From NCBI GenBank assembly GCA_031276175.1, contig JAISNP010000031.1, positions 1-49,198 of the forward strand: DNA of 49,198 nucleotides. Direction: 5' to 3'. The position numbers were made by a program, and so were the translations under genes. Positions 1 to 9,047 of this stretch are shown here, piece after piece (position 1 is the first letter of the stretch; each line of letters begins with the position of its first letter). A model generated the notes under the pieces. That model searched no databases, was not told the DNA's origin, and worked only from the letters and a program-made list of their open reading frames with translations. The stretch comes from Tannerella sp. (GTDB lineage: Bacteria; Bacteroidota; Bacteroidia; Bacteroidales; Tannerellaceae).

Positions 1-399
1 GTGGAATGTTACTACTACGAATTTAAAATCGGCTACTTCGTGGCTCGCATCATCGACGGCATGTTCGTCATCCTCACCTTCCTCCTGATAACGCACAGCA
101 GTACGCCCGAAGGCCGGAAGCTGTCGCAACTCACCGGACTGAAACGCGACGACATAAAGTTCCTCGCTATCGACGACCTCAAAACGCTTATCAACTCGGA
201 TATTATATACGACGATCGCATCTCCAGAATATTCACCGAAGCCGGCTGCGAATCTATCCTCGAAATGAACTCCGAAGTGAGTATGGGCGACTTCTACTGG
301 CTGTGGGACGCATCAAAACAAAACTCCGAGCTGTCGAAACTTATCGCCGAATATATTCAGCTCGGCGACGAGGACGAAGATTATTTTGAGAATGAGTAA
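1..399 (+). CDS. Hypothetical protein, probably 5'-truncated by the window edge
   Basis: This frame is open from the first base, which happens to read GTG, so the true start may lie outside the window. The visible 132 residues have a hydrophobic stretch near residues 19-31 and then a soluble, acidic region that ends in Asp/Glu-rich sequence. I recognise no family or motif. A 185-bp gap with the coaX promoter follows, so the gene is not clearly part of the next operon. Confidence that it is coding rests on the long open frame and protein-like composition only. Confidence 0.5.
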   Translation: MECYYYEFKIGYFVARIIDGMFVILTFLLITHSSTPEGRKLSQLTGLKRDDIKFLAIDDLKTLINSDIIYDDRISRIFTEAGCESILEMNSEVSMGDFYWLWDASKQNSELSKLIAEYIQLGDEDEDYFENE

Positions 400-553
400 G
401 GCGGGAAGGGTGGATTTGCAACGTGCGATTTCAGCGACGGTTTCGTCGGGCAGGTCATTCACAAAATCATGCCTTGCGAAATATAATGTCGTTTTATTTC
501 GGAGATGCCTTACAAAATCAGCACAAAAGGCGTGTTTTCCGATTATTTTGCTT

Positions 554-561
554 TATCTTTG
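554..561 (+). promoter_or_regulatory. Bacteroidota-type promoter -7 box for the coaX operon
   Basis: TATCTTTG matches the TAnnTTTG -7 consensus of Bacteroidota. A T-rich TTTT at 533-536 could serve as a poor -33 box, 17 bp upstream. The implied start of transcription, near 568, leaves a short leader that contains AAGGAA before the TTG start at 585. Confidence 0.55.
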
Positions 562-584
562 CAGCCTGATAAGAAGGAAAGATT

Positions 585-1313
585 TTGAACCTGATTGTTG
601 AACAAGGAAATACGGCGATAAAGATAGCAGTCTATCAGCGCGATAAGCTGATAACGGCTGCTGTGCACAAGACATTTGACGTGTCGGAGTTCGACTTGCT
701 GTTTGAACGGTACCCTTTGGAAAACGGTATTTTTTCGACGGTAAGGGATCCTGATAAAATGTGGATAGATATTTTGTCGGGTAAACTGAAAAGGTTCCTT
801 CTTTTTGACGACACGGTCAAATTGCCGTTAAAGATTGCCTACCGTACACCCGAAACGCTGGGTAAAGACAGGATTGCCGCCGTTGCAGGCGCGCATTACC
901 TGCATCCTGACGGAGATGTGCTGGTGATTGATGCCGGTACGGCTATTACTTACGAGATACTGGAGGCATCGGGGCTTTACGTCGGCGGGAATATTTCGCC
1001 GGGATTGACGACCCGCTTCAGGGCGTTGCATCAATTTACGGATAAGCTCCCGCTCGTGGAAGAAACCGTACATGTGCCGCTGACGGGGACAAGTACGGAA
1101 ACCGCGATTATAGCAGGTGTTGTGAACGGGATAATCTACGAAATGGACGGGTATATCAATGCGATACGGGAAAGGTATCCCGAAATTTTCGTTTTTTTAA
1201 CCGGTGGGCATTCGTTTTATTTTGAAAAACGGCTGAAAAACACCATCTTTGCAGCAATTAATTTAGTATTGACCGGATTAAACAGGATTTTGGAATACAA
1301 TGTTGAAAATTAA
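585..1313 (+). CDS. coaX: Type III pantothenate kinase
   Basis: CoaX phosphorylates pantothenate, the first step of coenzyme A synthesis, in the cytoplasm. The 242-residue length fits the family. The ASKHA-fold signatures are visible: an N-terminal phosphate loop EQGNT (residues 6-10), GKDRIAAVAGA near residues 92-102, DAGTAITYE near 116-124, and GGNISPGL soon after. The start is a TTG preceded by AAGGAA at a good distance. The first loop has Glu where many family members have Asp (DxGNT). The 3' end overlaps the next gene by 14 bp, which suggests translational coupling. The type III enzyme is the usual PanK in this phylum. Confidence 0.93.
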   Translation: MNLIVEQGNTAIKIAVYQRDKLITAAVHKTFDVSEFDLLFERYPLENGIFSTVRDPDKMWIDILSGKLKRFLLFDDTVKLPLKIAYRTPETLGKDRIAAVAGAHYLHPDGDVLVIDAGTAITYEILEASGLYVGGNISPGLTTRFRALHQFTDKLPLVEETVHVPLTGTSTETAIIAGVVNGIIYEMDGYINAIRERYPEIFVFLTGGHSFYFEKRLKNTIFAAINLVLTGLNRILEYNVEN

Positions 1314-2541
1314 CAGAATAGAAGTTGTTGCTTGTGTGTTTTCATTTATGAGCGTATTATCATTTGCACAGAATAGCGCCAATTCTCCTTATACACGATA
1401 CGGTTACGGCGCGTTGGCAGACCGTTCGTTCGGCGCCGGACGTGCGATGGGAGGGATTGGTTACGGATTGCGTTCGTCGCAACAGATTAATCCGATGAAT
1501 CCGGCGTCATACTCGGCGATGGATTCGTTGACATTTCTGCTGGATGCGGGCGTAATGTTTCAACTCTCGTGGTTCGACGACGGGCAGAACAAACAGCGCA
1601 ACATGAACGGCAATTTCGAATACGTAGCCATGCAGTTCCCGTTGACGCGCAGGCTGGCGATGAGTGTCGGCCTCTTGCCGTATTCGCATGTAGGCTACGA
1701 CTTCGGCGCATATGCGGAAGACGGTCCGGGCAGCATGGTAGAATATTCGGGCACGGGCGGCTTAACCGAAGTGTATGCGGGACTGTCCGCAGATATATGG
1801 AAAAAACGTCTGGCCTTCGGCGCAAATGTAAGCTATATGTTCGGGAAGATCGACCACCGGAGGCAAATTACGACAACTAATGTAATGTATACGATGAACA
1901 AGATAGACGTACATGATGTGAAGTTTGATTTCGGAATGCAGTATACGCATCCGTTGACCAAAACGGAGCGTATGACTTTCGGCGTAGCCTATTCTCCCGC
2001 AGTGAAAAAACTGAGTACTACGGCGTATGACGTGATTTCGTTTAATCAGTATTTTACTTCGGTCGTCAAGGCGGATACGTTCAGAAACACGGGATTTAGC
2101 CTTCCGGCTTCATACGGATTCGGCGTCACATATACGAAAGATTACAAGGCCGTTCTGGCTGCGGATGTATCCTGTCAGAACTGGTCCGGGGCGCAACTCT
2201 TCGGCAGCAGCGACGAATTTAAAAATCGCATCAAGGTGGCTTTGGGAGGCGAATATATCCCGAACAATTTTACACGGGTTTATTTGAATCGTCTCCGGTA
2301 CCGGGCAGGATTGCATTACAGCAATTCCTACCTGAAAATCAAGGACAGCGGATATAATGAATTGGGTGTGAGTGTGGGCGCAGGATTCCCGATGCCGGAC
2401 AATCGTTCGTTCCTCAACGCTTCTTTCGAATACGTCAAAGTCATGCCCGGCTCGAAAGCATTAATACACGAACAGTATTTTCGTTTCACGCTTAGTTATA
2501 CGTTCAACGAATACTGGTTCTTCAAGCGGAAGATGGAATAA
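1300..2541 (+). CDS. Outer-membrane beta-barrel protein (Bacteroidota family)
   Basis: The 413-residue product starts with a signal peptide (hydrophobic residues about 8-22, ending FAQ). It continues with SPYTRYGYGAL and a glycine/aromatic-rich sequence of alternating hydrophobic strands, typical of outer-membrane barrels. The NPASYSAMDS segment recalls FadL/OmpP1-like Bacteroidota barrels. It ends with a strand rich in Tyr and Phe. Its start lies inside coaX, so it is co-translated with coaX, and it is followed 27 bp later by a periplasmic TPR protein. Substrate or role is unknown; envelope assembly is inferred from the operon. Confidence 0.8.
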   Translation: MLKINRIEVVACVFSFMSVLSFAQNSANSPYTRYGYGALADRSFGAGRAMGGIGYGLRSSQQINPMNPASYSAMDSLTFLLDAGVMFQLSWFDDGQNKQRNMNGNFEYVAMQFPLTRRLAMSVGLLPYSHVGYDFGAYAEDGPGSMVEYSGTGGLTEVYAGLSADIWKKRLAFGANVSYMFGKIDHRRQITTTNVMYTMNKIDVHDVKFDFGMQYTHPLTKTERMTFGVAYSPAVKKLSTTAYDVISFNQYFTSVVKADTFRNTGFSLPASYGFGVTYTKDYKAVLAADVSCQNWSGAQLFGSSDEFKNRIKVALGGEYIPNNFTRVYLNRLRYRAGLHYSNSYLKIKDSGYNELGVSVGAGFPMPDNRSFLNASFEYVKVMPGSKALIHEQYFRFTLSYTFNEYWFFKRKME

Positions 2542-2568
2542 CAATTTAGACTTCAGTATAACGAAAAT

Positions 2569-3957
2569 ATGAATTTAAAAAAATATGGAGATATGAGACT
2601 TAAAGAATTCTTGTTAGTTGCCGGTTTATGTGCAACGGTAATGAGTGCAAATGCACAAAAAGGAGTAGATAACGGAACCCGTTTCGGTTCGGGCGAGGAT
2701 AGCATTCGCTGTTTGGAAAATGTCAGTCTGGCCACCTCTTATGCAAAAGTGGATAATTTTCAGGACGCATATCCTTTTTGGAAAATTGCATACGATGAGT
2801 GTCCGGCAGCAACCAAAGATTTGTACCTGTATGGAGTACGCATTATAAACTGGCAGATTTCCCAGGAAAAAGATCCGGGCAAAGTGTCGACCCTGATAAA
2901 CGATTTAATAGCGGTATACGACAAGCGCATCAAATATTTCGGTGATGATCCGAGATATGGGAAAGACTGGATTATAGCCCGCAAGGCGCAGGACTATATG
3001 CGGTTGAAAGGAGAAAACATAGATATAGAGACGCTTTACGGCTGGCTGAGCGAGGCGGTGTCCGAATACAAGGAAAAAACAGACCCGCTGGCAGTGTCGC
3101 TCTACATGTTTGCCTCGTACAAGATGATGGAGAAAAACGAAAGTCACAAGGGCAAATATGTGGAAGACTTTCTGGCAAGTTCGAATATTATCGACAAGCA
3201 GATAGAGGCGGCCAAGGCAGCCAATGACAGTAAGGAATTAACAAATCTGGAAACGCAGAAAGCCGACATCGAAAAGAATTTTGCAGTCAGCGGTGCGGCC
3301 GACTGTACTACGCTGGAAAATATATATGCCGATAAAATCGAACAAAGCAAGGACAACATTAAGTTCCTGAAAGAAACGCTTGTTTTACTTAGAAGGGTAA
3401 GATGTCAGGAAAGCGAAACGTTCTTCAAAGCATCGGAATACGTTCACCGAATTGAGCCGACTGCAGAATCGGCGCTGGGCATGGGCAAGCAAGCCGTGAA
3501 GAAAGAAGATTATGAACTGGCAGAAAAATATTTTTTGGAAGCAGCCTCTCTGGCTACGGAAGATGCTATGAAAGGAGATATTTACTACACAATCGCACTA
3601 ATCGCTTTTGAAGATAGGAACTATTCAAAATCACGGCAATACTGTCTGAAAGCAGTGGAATCCGACGCAACGAACTGCCAGCCTTATCTTCTGATTGGCA
3701 ATATGTATGCGGCTACGGCATCCGGCATCTATGCCGACGACCCCGTTTTGCGCAAATGCGTGTATTATGCCGCCGTTGACAAATTCGAGAAAGCGCGTCA
3801 GATGAACGAATCCTGTGCAAGCGAAGCCAGCCGGTTGATAAACGTGTTTCGGGCATATTTCCCGAGTACGGAAGAAATCTTTATGCATCCTGACCTCGAA
3901 AAAGGGAAAGCAATCACCATAGGCGGCTGGATTGGCGAACGTACCATCATAAGATAA
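2569..3957 (+). CDS. Secreted tetratricopeptide-repeat protein
   Basis: The 462-residue product has a signal peptide ending near SANAQ, so it is probably periplasmic. TPR-like helix pairs are clearest in the C-terminal third (about residues 300-390), where KKEDYELAEKYFLEAA and NYSKSRQYCLKAVE have the TPR spacing of small and bulky residues. An in-frame ATG at 2593 is an alternative start with GGAG just in front. The signal peptide works from either start. The gene sits between a barrel protein and lptC, consistent with a scaffold role in envelope assembly, but that is inference. Confidence 0.82.
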   Translation: MNLKKYGDMRLKEFLLVAGLCATVMSANAQKGVDNGTRFGSGEDSIRCLENVSLATSYAKVDNFQDAYPFWKIAYDECPAATKDLYLYGVRIINWQISQEKDPGKVSTLINDLIAVYDKRIKYFGDDPRYGKDWIIARKAQDYMRLKGENIDIETLYGWLSEAVSEYKEKTDPLAVSLYMFASYKMMEKNESHKGKYVEDFLASSNIIDKQIEAAKAANDSKELTNLETQKADIEKNFAVSGAADCTTLENIYADKIEQSKDNIKFLKETLVLLRRVRCQESETFFKASEYVHRIEPTAESALGMGKQAVKKEDYELAEKYFLEAASLATEDAMKGDIYYTIALIAFEDRNYSKSRQYCLKAVESDATNCQPYLLIGNMYAATASGIYADDPVLRKCVYYAAVDKFEKARQMNESCASEASRLINVFRAYFPSTEEIFMHPDLEKGKAITIGGWIGERTIIR

Positions 3958-3958
3958 G

Positions 3959-4576
3959 ATGCATGAACCCTTGTTGCGGGGGAATAAAGGCATGATAACA
4001 CTCTTGGGGGCGGTTGTCATGCCTCTTTTCTTTTTCACTTCGTGCCATATCGAAAAAAAGGAGTTTGTCGACATCGTTTTCAATCCCGAAACAGATTATA
4101 CGGTGAAGTCGACGGACGTTTCCACGTTTATTTCCGATTCGGGCGTAATAAAATACAGAGCCGAAGCGCAGGAATGGTTTATTTTCGACAAGGCGCAGGA
4201 ACCTTACTGGTATTTCCCAAAAAAAGTGCATGTTGAAAAATTGGACACTTTCTTCTGCACCGAAGCCGGTTTCGACGCAGACACGGCGTATTATTACAGC
4301 AAAAAGAAACTCTGGAAATTCATTGGAAACGTAGACATAAAAAACACTACGGGCGAACGCTTCGAAACGTCACTGCTGTACTGGGATCAGAATACGGAAA
4401 AAGTGTATTCGGATGCATTCATCCGCATCACGAAAAACGATTTTGTGAATACGGGCATCGGCTTTGAATCGAATCAGACGCTAACAAGTTACAAAATATT
4501 CAATTCGGGGGCAATCATCCCCGTCCGGGAAGAAGTACGCGACACCACGGAAACAGGAAAAACGTCTTCTTTGTAA
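3959..4576 (+). CDS. lptC: LPS export protein LptC
   Basis: LptC is the bitopic or lipid-anchored periplasmic part of the Lpt bridge that passes lipopolysaccharide from the LptBFG transporter towards the outer membrane. This 205-residue protein has an N-terminal hydrophobic segment with a lipobox-like FFTSC (Cys29). The LptC/OstA beta-jellyroll follows, with DADTAYYYSKKKLWKFIGNV as the most telling stretch. The start is 1 bp after the TPR gene's stop. An in-frame ATG at 3992 would give a more usual short signal sequence and is a fair alternative. The C-terminal tail is Thr/Ser-rich. Confidence 0.88.
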   Translation: MHEPLLRGNKGMITLLGAVVMPLFFFTSCHIEKKEFVDIVFNPETDYTVKSTDVSTFISDSGVIKYRAEAQEWFIFDKAQEPYWYFPKKVHVEKLDTFFCTEAGFDADTAYYYSKKKLWKFIGNVDIKNTTGERFETSLLYWDQNTEKVYSDAFIRITKNDFVNTGIGFESNQTLTSYKIFNSGAIIPVREEVRDTTETGKTSSL

Positions 4577-4614
4577 AAAAATAAAAGAATAGCTGTTATC
4601 ATGCCTTTTTTTTA

Positions 4615-4622
4615 TACCTTTG
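4615..4622 (+). promoter_or_regulatory. Promoter -7 box in front of ppiD
   Basis: TACCTTTG fits the TAnnTTTG consensus and lies 47 bp upstream of the ppiD start in a 92-bp AT-rich gap. No strong -33 TTTG is seen at the right distance. It may give ppiD its own transcript besides read-through from lptC. Confidence 0.5.
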
Positions 4623-4668
4623 TGCGCTTAATTGAAAATTATAAAAATGATAAAATGATAAATAGAAA

Positions 4669-6816
4669 ATGGCAACATTAGAAAAAATTCGAAATCACGC
4701 AGGATTACTGGTAATTGCCGTTGGGCTGGCATTATTTGCTTTTATAATCAACGACGCATTAAACTCCAGTTCGACTTACCTGATGCAATCGCGCGATGAC
4801 GTGGCCACCGTAAACGGATCGTCGATTAAACAACAGGACTACAGTTTCCGTATTGAAGAGATGACGGAAGTGTATAAAATACAGTCTCAGAAAAATTCGG
4901 TCGACGAATACAAGGATCAAATCAGCCAGAACGTATATGATATGATGGTGCGCGAAGTCATCATAAATGACGAGTTCGGCGATTTGGGCATTTATGTGAC
5001 GCCCGAAGAATTGTTCGACATGATTGGCGGCGAAAACGTTTCACCGATGGTACAACAATTTCCTTTGTTTATGGATCCTTCGACAGGCGTTTACAACAAA
5101 GCGTATGCATTGGACATCCTCAAGTCGTTCGACAATCTGGACAACTTTGCGCCGGCACAGCGCGTCGAAGTCGAAAAACTGCGCAATTTCTGGCTGTTCT
5201 GGGAACGCAACATGAAAACGCAACGCTTGCAGGAAAAATACACAAATTTGCTAAGCAAGGCGCTTGTAGTCAATCCGCTTGAAGCGAAGGATGCTTACGA
5301 GTCATCGCGCGAAAGTTCGGATATTGTTTTTGCTATGCAGGCGTATTCGACAATCCCCGATTCACTTATCAACGTAGATAACAGCGAAATAAAAAAACTT
5401 TATAGCGACCGTAAAGAACAATACAAACAGAAAGAAGGCCGGATTATTGATTACATTGCCGTAGAAGTTCGCCCAAGTGAAGCGGATTACGAAAATGCAC
5501 GAAAAGAAATAGAAGATATCAAAAACGAATTCGTTTCGGCAGAAGATATGGAGACTTTTGCAGGTACGACATCGAATGTCAGTTATATGGATGCATTCAT
5601 TTCCGCCGGTACGCTGGACGCGGAAATGAGAGCATTTGCCGAAACCGCGCAAATCGGCGACATTGACGGTCCCGTGTTTACAAACGACAGTTATAACCTC
5701 ATGAAATTCATAGATAAAACCGTTGCTCCGGACTCAGTGAAAGTATCTCACATCTATTTGGTGTCTTTGACTTCGCCGACAGGCACGGACAGTACGGTGA
5801 CTGCAAGGGCTGACAGTTTGGTGGACGTGTTGAAGAATGGAGGTGATTTTGCCGAATTGGCAGCACAATATTCGTTTGACGACCAAACGAAAACGAATGG
5901 AGGTGAGATAGGATGGCTCACGGAAGCAACTATCTTGCAGGGTGGAGGTGGAAAAGAACTGAAAGACGGTGTCTTCAGCGCACCCTTAAATCAGCCAACC
6001 ATCCTGAAAACAAACAGAGGCATTCATATTCTGAGGATAACGGAAAAAACGGCAGATGTGCCCAAATACAAGATTGCCCGCGCACATCTTGAAGTGACAC
6101 CGAGCAACAAGACATACAACGATATTTACAATCAACTCAGTCAATTTGTAGCCATAAACAATACGTCCGAGAAAATAAGCGCTTCGGCTGCCGAAGCAGG
6201 TTATAACTTGATTTCGGGCATCAGAATTACGGCTTCCGACCGTGTTCTGGGCGCTGTTCCCGATTCGCGCGTCATCATTCGCTGGGCGTTCGAAAGTACG
6301 AGGAAAAACGAAGTTTCAAATATTATTGACTGTAATAATCAGTTTGTTATAGCAGTGCGCAGAGAGGTTTTGCCCGAAGGCTACCAGTCCATCAATGCAG
6401 TAGCGCCTATACTGCGTTCGGAAATTGCTGCAAGGAAAAAGGGTGAGTTAATTGCAAAAAGTTTAAAGGAAAAGAATCTGCAAAGCCTGCAAGCTTATGC
6501 AGACGTGATGAATTCGCCGATTGACACGGTAAGGTATATTACAATGGAAACCTCGCGTATTACCAAAATAGGATTAGAGCCGGCCTTGAATGCCGAAATT
6601 ACTTATTCGCAGCCCAATCGGATATGCGGCCCTGTAATCGGAAACAACGGTGTGTATGTTTTCACAGTCATCAACCGTACAACAGAAGGCGGAACTTACG
6701 ATGAAAAAGAACAGATTGCTTCTATGGAAATGTCGAACAGCTACAAGAGCTATCAAGCGTTTCAACAGTTGGTGAATCAGGCTAAAATCGTAGACAACCG
6801 AATTCGGTTCGACTGA
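4669..6816 (+). CDS. ppiD: PpiD-like membrane-anchored peptidyl-prolyl isomerase
   Basis: This is a periplasmic folding factor for proteins leaving the Sec translocon. The 715-residue product has a short cytoplasmic start, one membrane helix (about residues 12-29) and a SurA-type N-terminal chaperone region that begins at DVATVNGSSIKQQDY. One parvulin domain follows at about residues 357-455 (VKVSHIYLVSL through NGGEIGWL to RGIHILRI), then a C-terminal chaperone half. The layout and length match Bacteroidota PpiD. A hairpin terminator follows, closing the coaX-ppiD block. Its link with lptC upstream fits outer-membrane biogenesis. Confidence 0.92.
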   Translation: MATLEKIRNHAGLLVIAVGLALFAFIINDALNSSSTYLMQSRDDVATVNGSSIKQQDYSFRIEEMTEVYKIQSQKNSVDEYKDQISQNVYDMMVREVIINDEFGDLGIYVTPEELFDMIGGENVSPMVQQFPLFMDPSTGVYNKAYALDILKSFDNLDNFAPAQRVEVEKLRNFWLFWERNMKTQRLQEKYTNLLSKALVVNPLEAKDAYESSRESSDIVFAMQAYSTIPDSLINVDNSEIKKLYSDRKEQYKQKEGRIIDYIAVEVRPSEADYENARKEIEDIKNEFVSAEDMETFAGTTSNVSYMDAFISAGTLDAEMRAFAETAQIGDIDGPVFTNDSYNLMKFIDKTVAPDSVKVSHIYLVSLTSPTGTDSTVTARADSLVDVLKNGGDFAELAAQYSFDDQTKTNGGEIGWLTEATILQGGGGKELKDGVFSAPLNQPTILKTNRGIHILRITEKTADVPKYKIARAHLEVTPSNKTYNDIYNQLSQFVAINNTSEKISASAAEAGYNLISGIRITASDRVLGAVPDSRVIIRWAFESTRKNEVSNIIDCNNQFVIAVRREVLPEGYQSINAVAPILRSEIAARKKGELIAKSLKEKNLQSLQAYADVMNSPIDTVRYITMETSRITKIGLEPALNAEITYSQPNRICGPVIGNNGVYVFTVINRTTEGGTYDEKEQIASMEMSNSYKSYQAFQQLVNQAKIVDNRIRFD

Positions 6817-6842
6817 AACGCTTAATAATTAGTACTAATATA

Positions 6843-6875
6843 AAAAGCTGTTGTGCTGTGTGTACGACAGCTTTT
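6843..6875 (+). terminator. Hairpin terminator after ppiD
   Basis: AAAAGCTGT at 6843-6851 pairs with ACAGCTTTT at 6867-6875 around a 15-nt loop. It is followed by TTTTATCGTTT, a weak U-tract. It ends the ppiD transcript just before rlmN. Confidence 0.6.
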
Positions 6876-6890
6876 ATCGTTTAAAAAGAA

Positions 6891-7967
6891 ATGAATGCCG
6901 ACAATCGGAAAATACGTTTGCTGGGTATGACGCTTAACGAGTTGAAGGAAGTTGCCGCCGGCGCAGGGTTGCCGCCTTATGCCGCCCGCCAGATAGCCGA
7001 CTGGCTGTACAAGAAAAAAGTGACTTCCGTTGACGAAATGACCAATATAGCAAAGGACAAACGTGTATTGCTGGACACGTCGTACGAAACGGGTGCATTG
7101 CAGCCCATCCGTAAAATGAAATCGGCGGACGGCACAATCAAATACTTGTTCCGCGTTTCGTCCGGCCGCTCGGTTGAAACAGTATACATTCCGGACAAAG
7201 GACGTGCCACGCTATGCGTTTCTTCGCAGGTCGGATGCCGAATGAACTGTTTTTTCTGCATGACGGGGAAACAAGGTTTCTCCGCCAACTTGACTGCGAA
7301 CGAGATAATCAATCAAATCCGGTCCGTGCCGGAAGCGGAACAGTTGACCAACATTGTGTTTATGGGAATGGGCGAACCGTTTGACAATACGGACGAACTG
7401 TTCAAGGCGCTGGAAATCCTGACGTCCGATTACGGATACGGCTGGAGTCCGAAGCGAATTACGGTATCTACGGTCGGGATAATAAAGGGATTGCACCGTT
7501 ATCTGAAAGAAAGCGCTTGCCATCTGGCAATAAGTTTACATTCGCCGTATCCCGACGAACGACAGTCGCTTATTCCTGTGGAGAAAGCGTATCCCGCTAC
7601 GAAAATCGTACAATTACTGAAACAGTACGATTTTTCTCATCAGCGCCGCGTATCGTTCGAATACATTATGTTTGAAAACAAAAATGATTCGCCTAAACAT
7701 GCGGAGGCCTTGGTGTGTTTGCTGAACGGACTGGAATGTCGCGTCAACCTGATACGCTTTCACGCAATACCCGGCATACCGTTAAAAAGCAGCAGTATAC
7801 AAAAAATGGAACAGTTTCGTGACATATTAAATTTCAAGCATATAACATGTACGATTCGCGCCTCAAGAGGCGAAGATATTCTTGCCGCTTGCGGCATGTT
7901 GTCGACAACAGAAAAAAATACAAGCAAAAAACAGTCACTATTTCCATATAATGAAGTATATTTGTAA
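6891..7967 (+). CDS. rlmN: Dual-specificity 23S rRNA/tRNA adenine-C2 methyltransferase RlmN
   Basis: RlmN is a radical SAM enzyme that methylates C2 of A2503 in 23S rRNA, and of A37 in some tRNAs. The cluster-binding cysteines are C116, C120 and C123 in VGCRMNCFFC. GMGEPFDN follows, and the C-terminal methyl-carrier cysteine lies in EDILAACG. The 358-residue length is typical. A perfect 14-bp palindrome, TGTTGTCGACAACA, lies inside the 3' end of the gene (7897-7910) and resembles the core of arrays B and D. Confidence 0.96.
   Translation: MNADNRKIRLLGMTLNELKEVAAGAGLPPYAARQIADWLYKKKVTSVDEMTNIAKDKRVLLDTSYETGALQPIRKMKSADGTIKYLFRVSSGRSVETVYIPDKGRATLCVSSQVGCRMNCFFCMTGKQGFSANLTANEIINQIRSVPEAEQLTNIVFMGMGEPFDNTDELFKALEILTSDYGYGWSPKRITVSTVGIIKGLHRYLKESACHLAISLHSPYPDERQSLIPVEKAYPATKIVQLLKQYDFSHQRRVSFEYIMFENKNDSPKHAEALVCLLNGLECRVNLIRFHAIPGIPLKSSSIQKMEQFRDILNFKHITCTIRASRGEDILAACGMLSTTEKNTSKKQSLFPYNEVYL
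7957..7964 (+). promoter_or_regulatory. Possible promoter -7 box for the DUF4837 gene, inside the end of rlmN
   Basis: TATATTTG overlaps the last codons of rlmN, 18 bp before the next start codon. There is no convincing -33 partner, so it may be a chance match. Confidence 0.3.
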
Positions 7968-7982
7968 CAAAATTTTAATGTT

Positions 7983-9035
7983 ATGAAAACGTCGATTTTT
8001 ACGTCCTTTATCGGACTTGTTTGGTTATTTTTACTGAGCGGATGCGAATTCTTTTCGTCGACAGGCTCGTCGAGAAAGATAGGAATAAATGCTGCCGGAA
8101 TAGCTTATGAAATTGTAGTCGTGGCTAAACCTGATATTTGGAACGATTCGGTCGGAACGGTAATTAAAAACGAATTGATTATGGAAGTTCCGGGACTGCC
8201 GCAGTATGAACCTTCCATGCGAGTAATGCAGGTATCGCCTGAGGATTTTAACGGCATGTTGACTTATGTGCGAAACATTCTCATGGTGGATATAAGTGAA
8301 TCGTTGTATACCAAAGTGTCTGTCAGAACCGAAAGCGACAGATGGGCAAACGGACAAGCCGTTGTTTATCTTTCGTCGCCCTCGGCAGATTCGCTGAGCG
8401 CGTATTTGCTGCAACATCGCGGGATGATGGTAAAATACTATACGCAAATGGAGATGGAACGGCTTGCCGAATACTACAAAAAGACGTACAGTTCGCTGAT
8501 ATATGGGAAGCTAAAGGAAAAATTTGACATTGGGCTGAATGTGCCGGAAGATTTTGCATCGTACAAAGACACGACGGATTTTTTCTGGGCGACCAACGAT
8601 GCCCGTGTCGGGCAAACGTATATTGCCGTCTACACGTTCCCGTATACGGACAAGAATACGTTTACGGGAGATTATTTGATAGCCAAGCGCGATTCGATGA
8701 TGCGTCGGCATGTGCCCGGTTCGTTCCCCGGCTCATACATGCGGACTACTGAATATGTGACCTACACGCCGGTTACACTGCAAGGGACGTATTGCGGCGT
8801 GTTGCGCGGTTTGTGGGATACGTATGGAGACAAGATGGGCGGGCCGTTTGTCAGTTATGCCCGTCTGGACGAAGTCCACAACCGTGTGATTGTCACGGAA
8901 GGTTTTGTTTATTCGCCCGATACGGATAAGCGAAATTACATCAGGAGGATAGAAGCAGCGCTGCATACGTTGCAGTTGCCCGGAAAATCGACCGTAACGT
9001 CTTCCGATGAGAATCAAACCGCATTACAACAGTAA
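7983..9035 (+). CDS. DUF4837 family lipoprotein
   Basis: The 350-residue product begins with a lipoprotein signal peptide ending LLSGC (Cys21), so it is anchored on the periplasmic side or at the surface. The body matches my memory of the DUF4837 family, which is common next to pdxA or rlmN in Bacteroidales. Segments such as EIVVVAKPDIWNDSVG and the paired-domain layout with WATNDARVGQTYIAVYTFPY are characteristic. Function is unknown. It ends 12 bp before pdxA and is probably co-transcribed with it. Confidence 0.85.
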   Translation: MKTSIFTSFIGLVWLFLLSGCEFFSSTGSSRKIGINAAGIAYEIVVVAKPDIWNDSVGTVIKNELIMEVPGLPQYEPSMRVMQVSPEDFNGMLTYVRNILMVDISESLYTKVSVRTESDRWANGQAVVYLSSPSADSLSAYLLQHRGMMVKYYTQMEMERLAEYYKKTYSSLIYGKLKEKFDIGLNVPEDFASYKDTTDFFWATNDARVGQTYIAVYTFPYTDKNTFTGDYLIAKRDSMMRRHVPGSFPGSYMRTTEYVTYTPVTLQGTYCGVLRGLWDTYGDKMGGPFVSYARLDEVHNRVIVTEGFVYSPDTDKRNYIRRIEAALHTLQLPGKSTVTSSDENQTALQQ

Positions 9036-9047
9036 GAAGCTCGTGAA

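Noticed and set aside
386..601. 71-residue frame between the first gene and coaX
   Set aside because: It overlaps the end of the first gene and the coaX promoter and start. No protein-like pattern.
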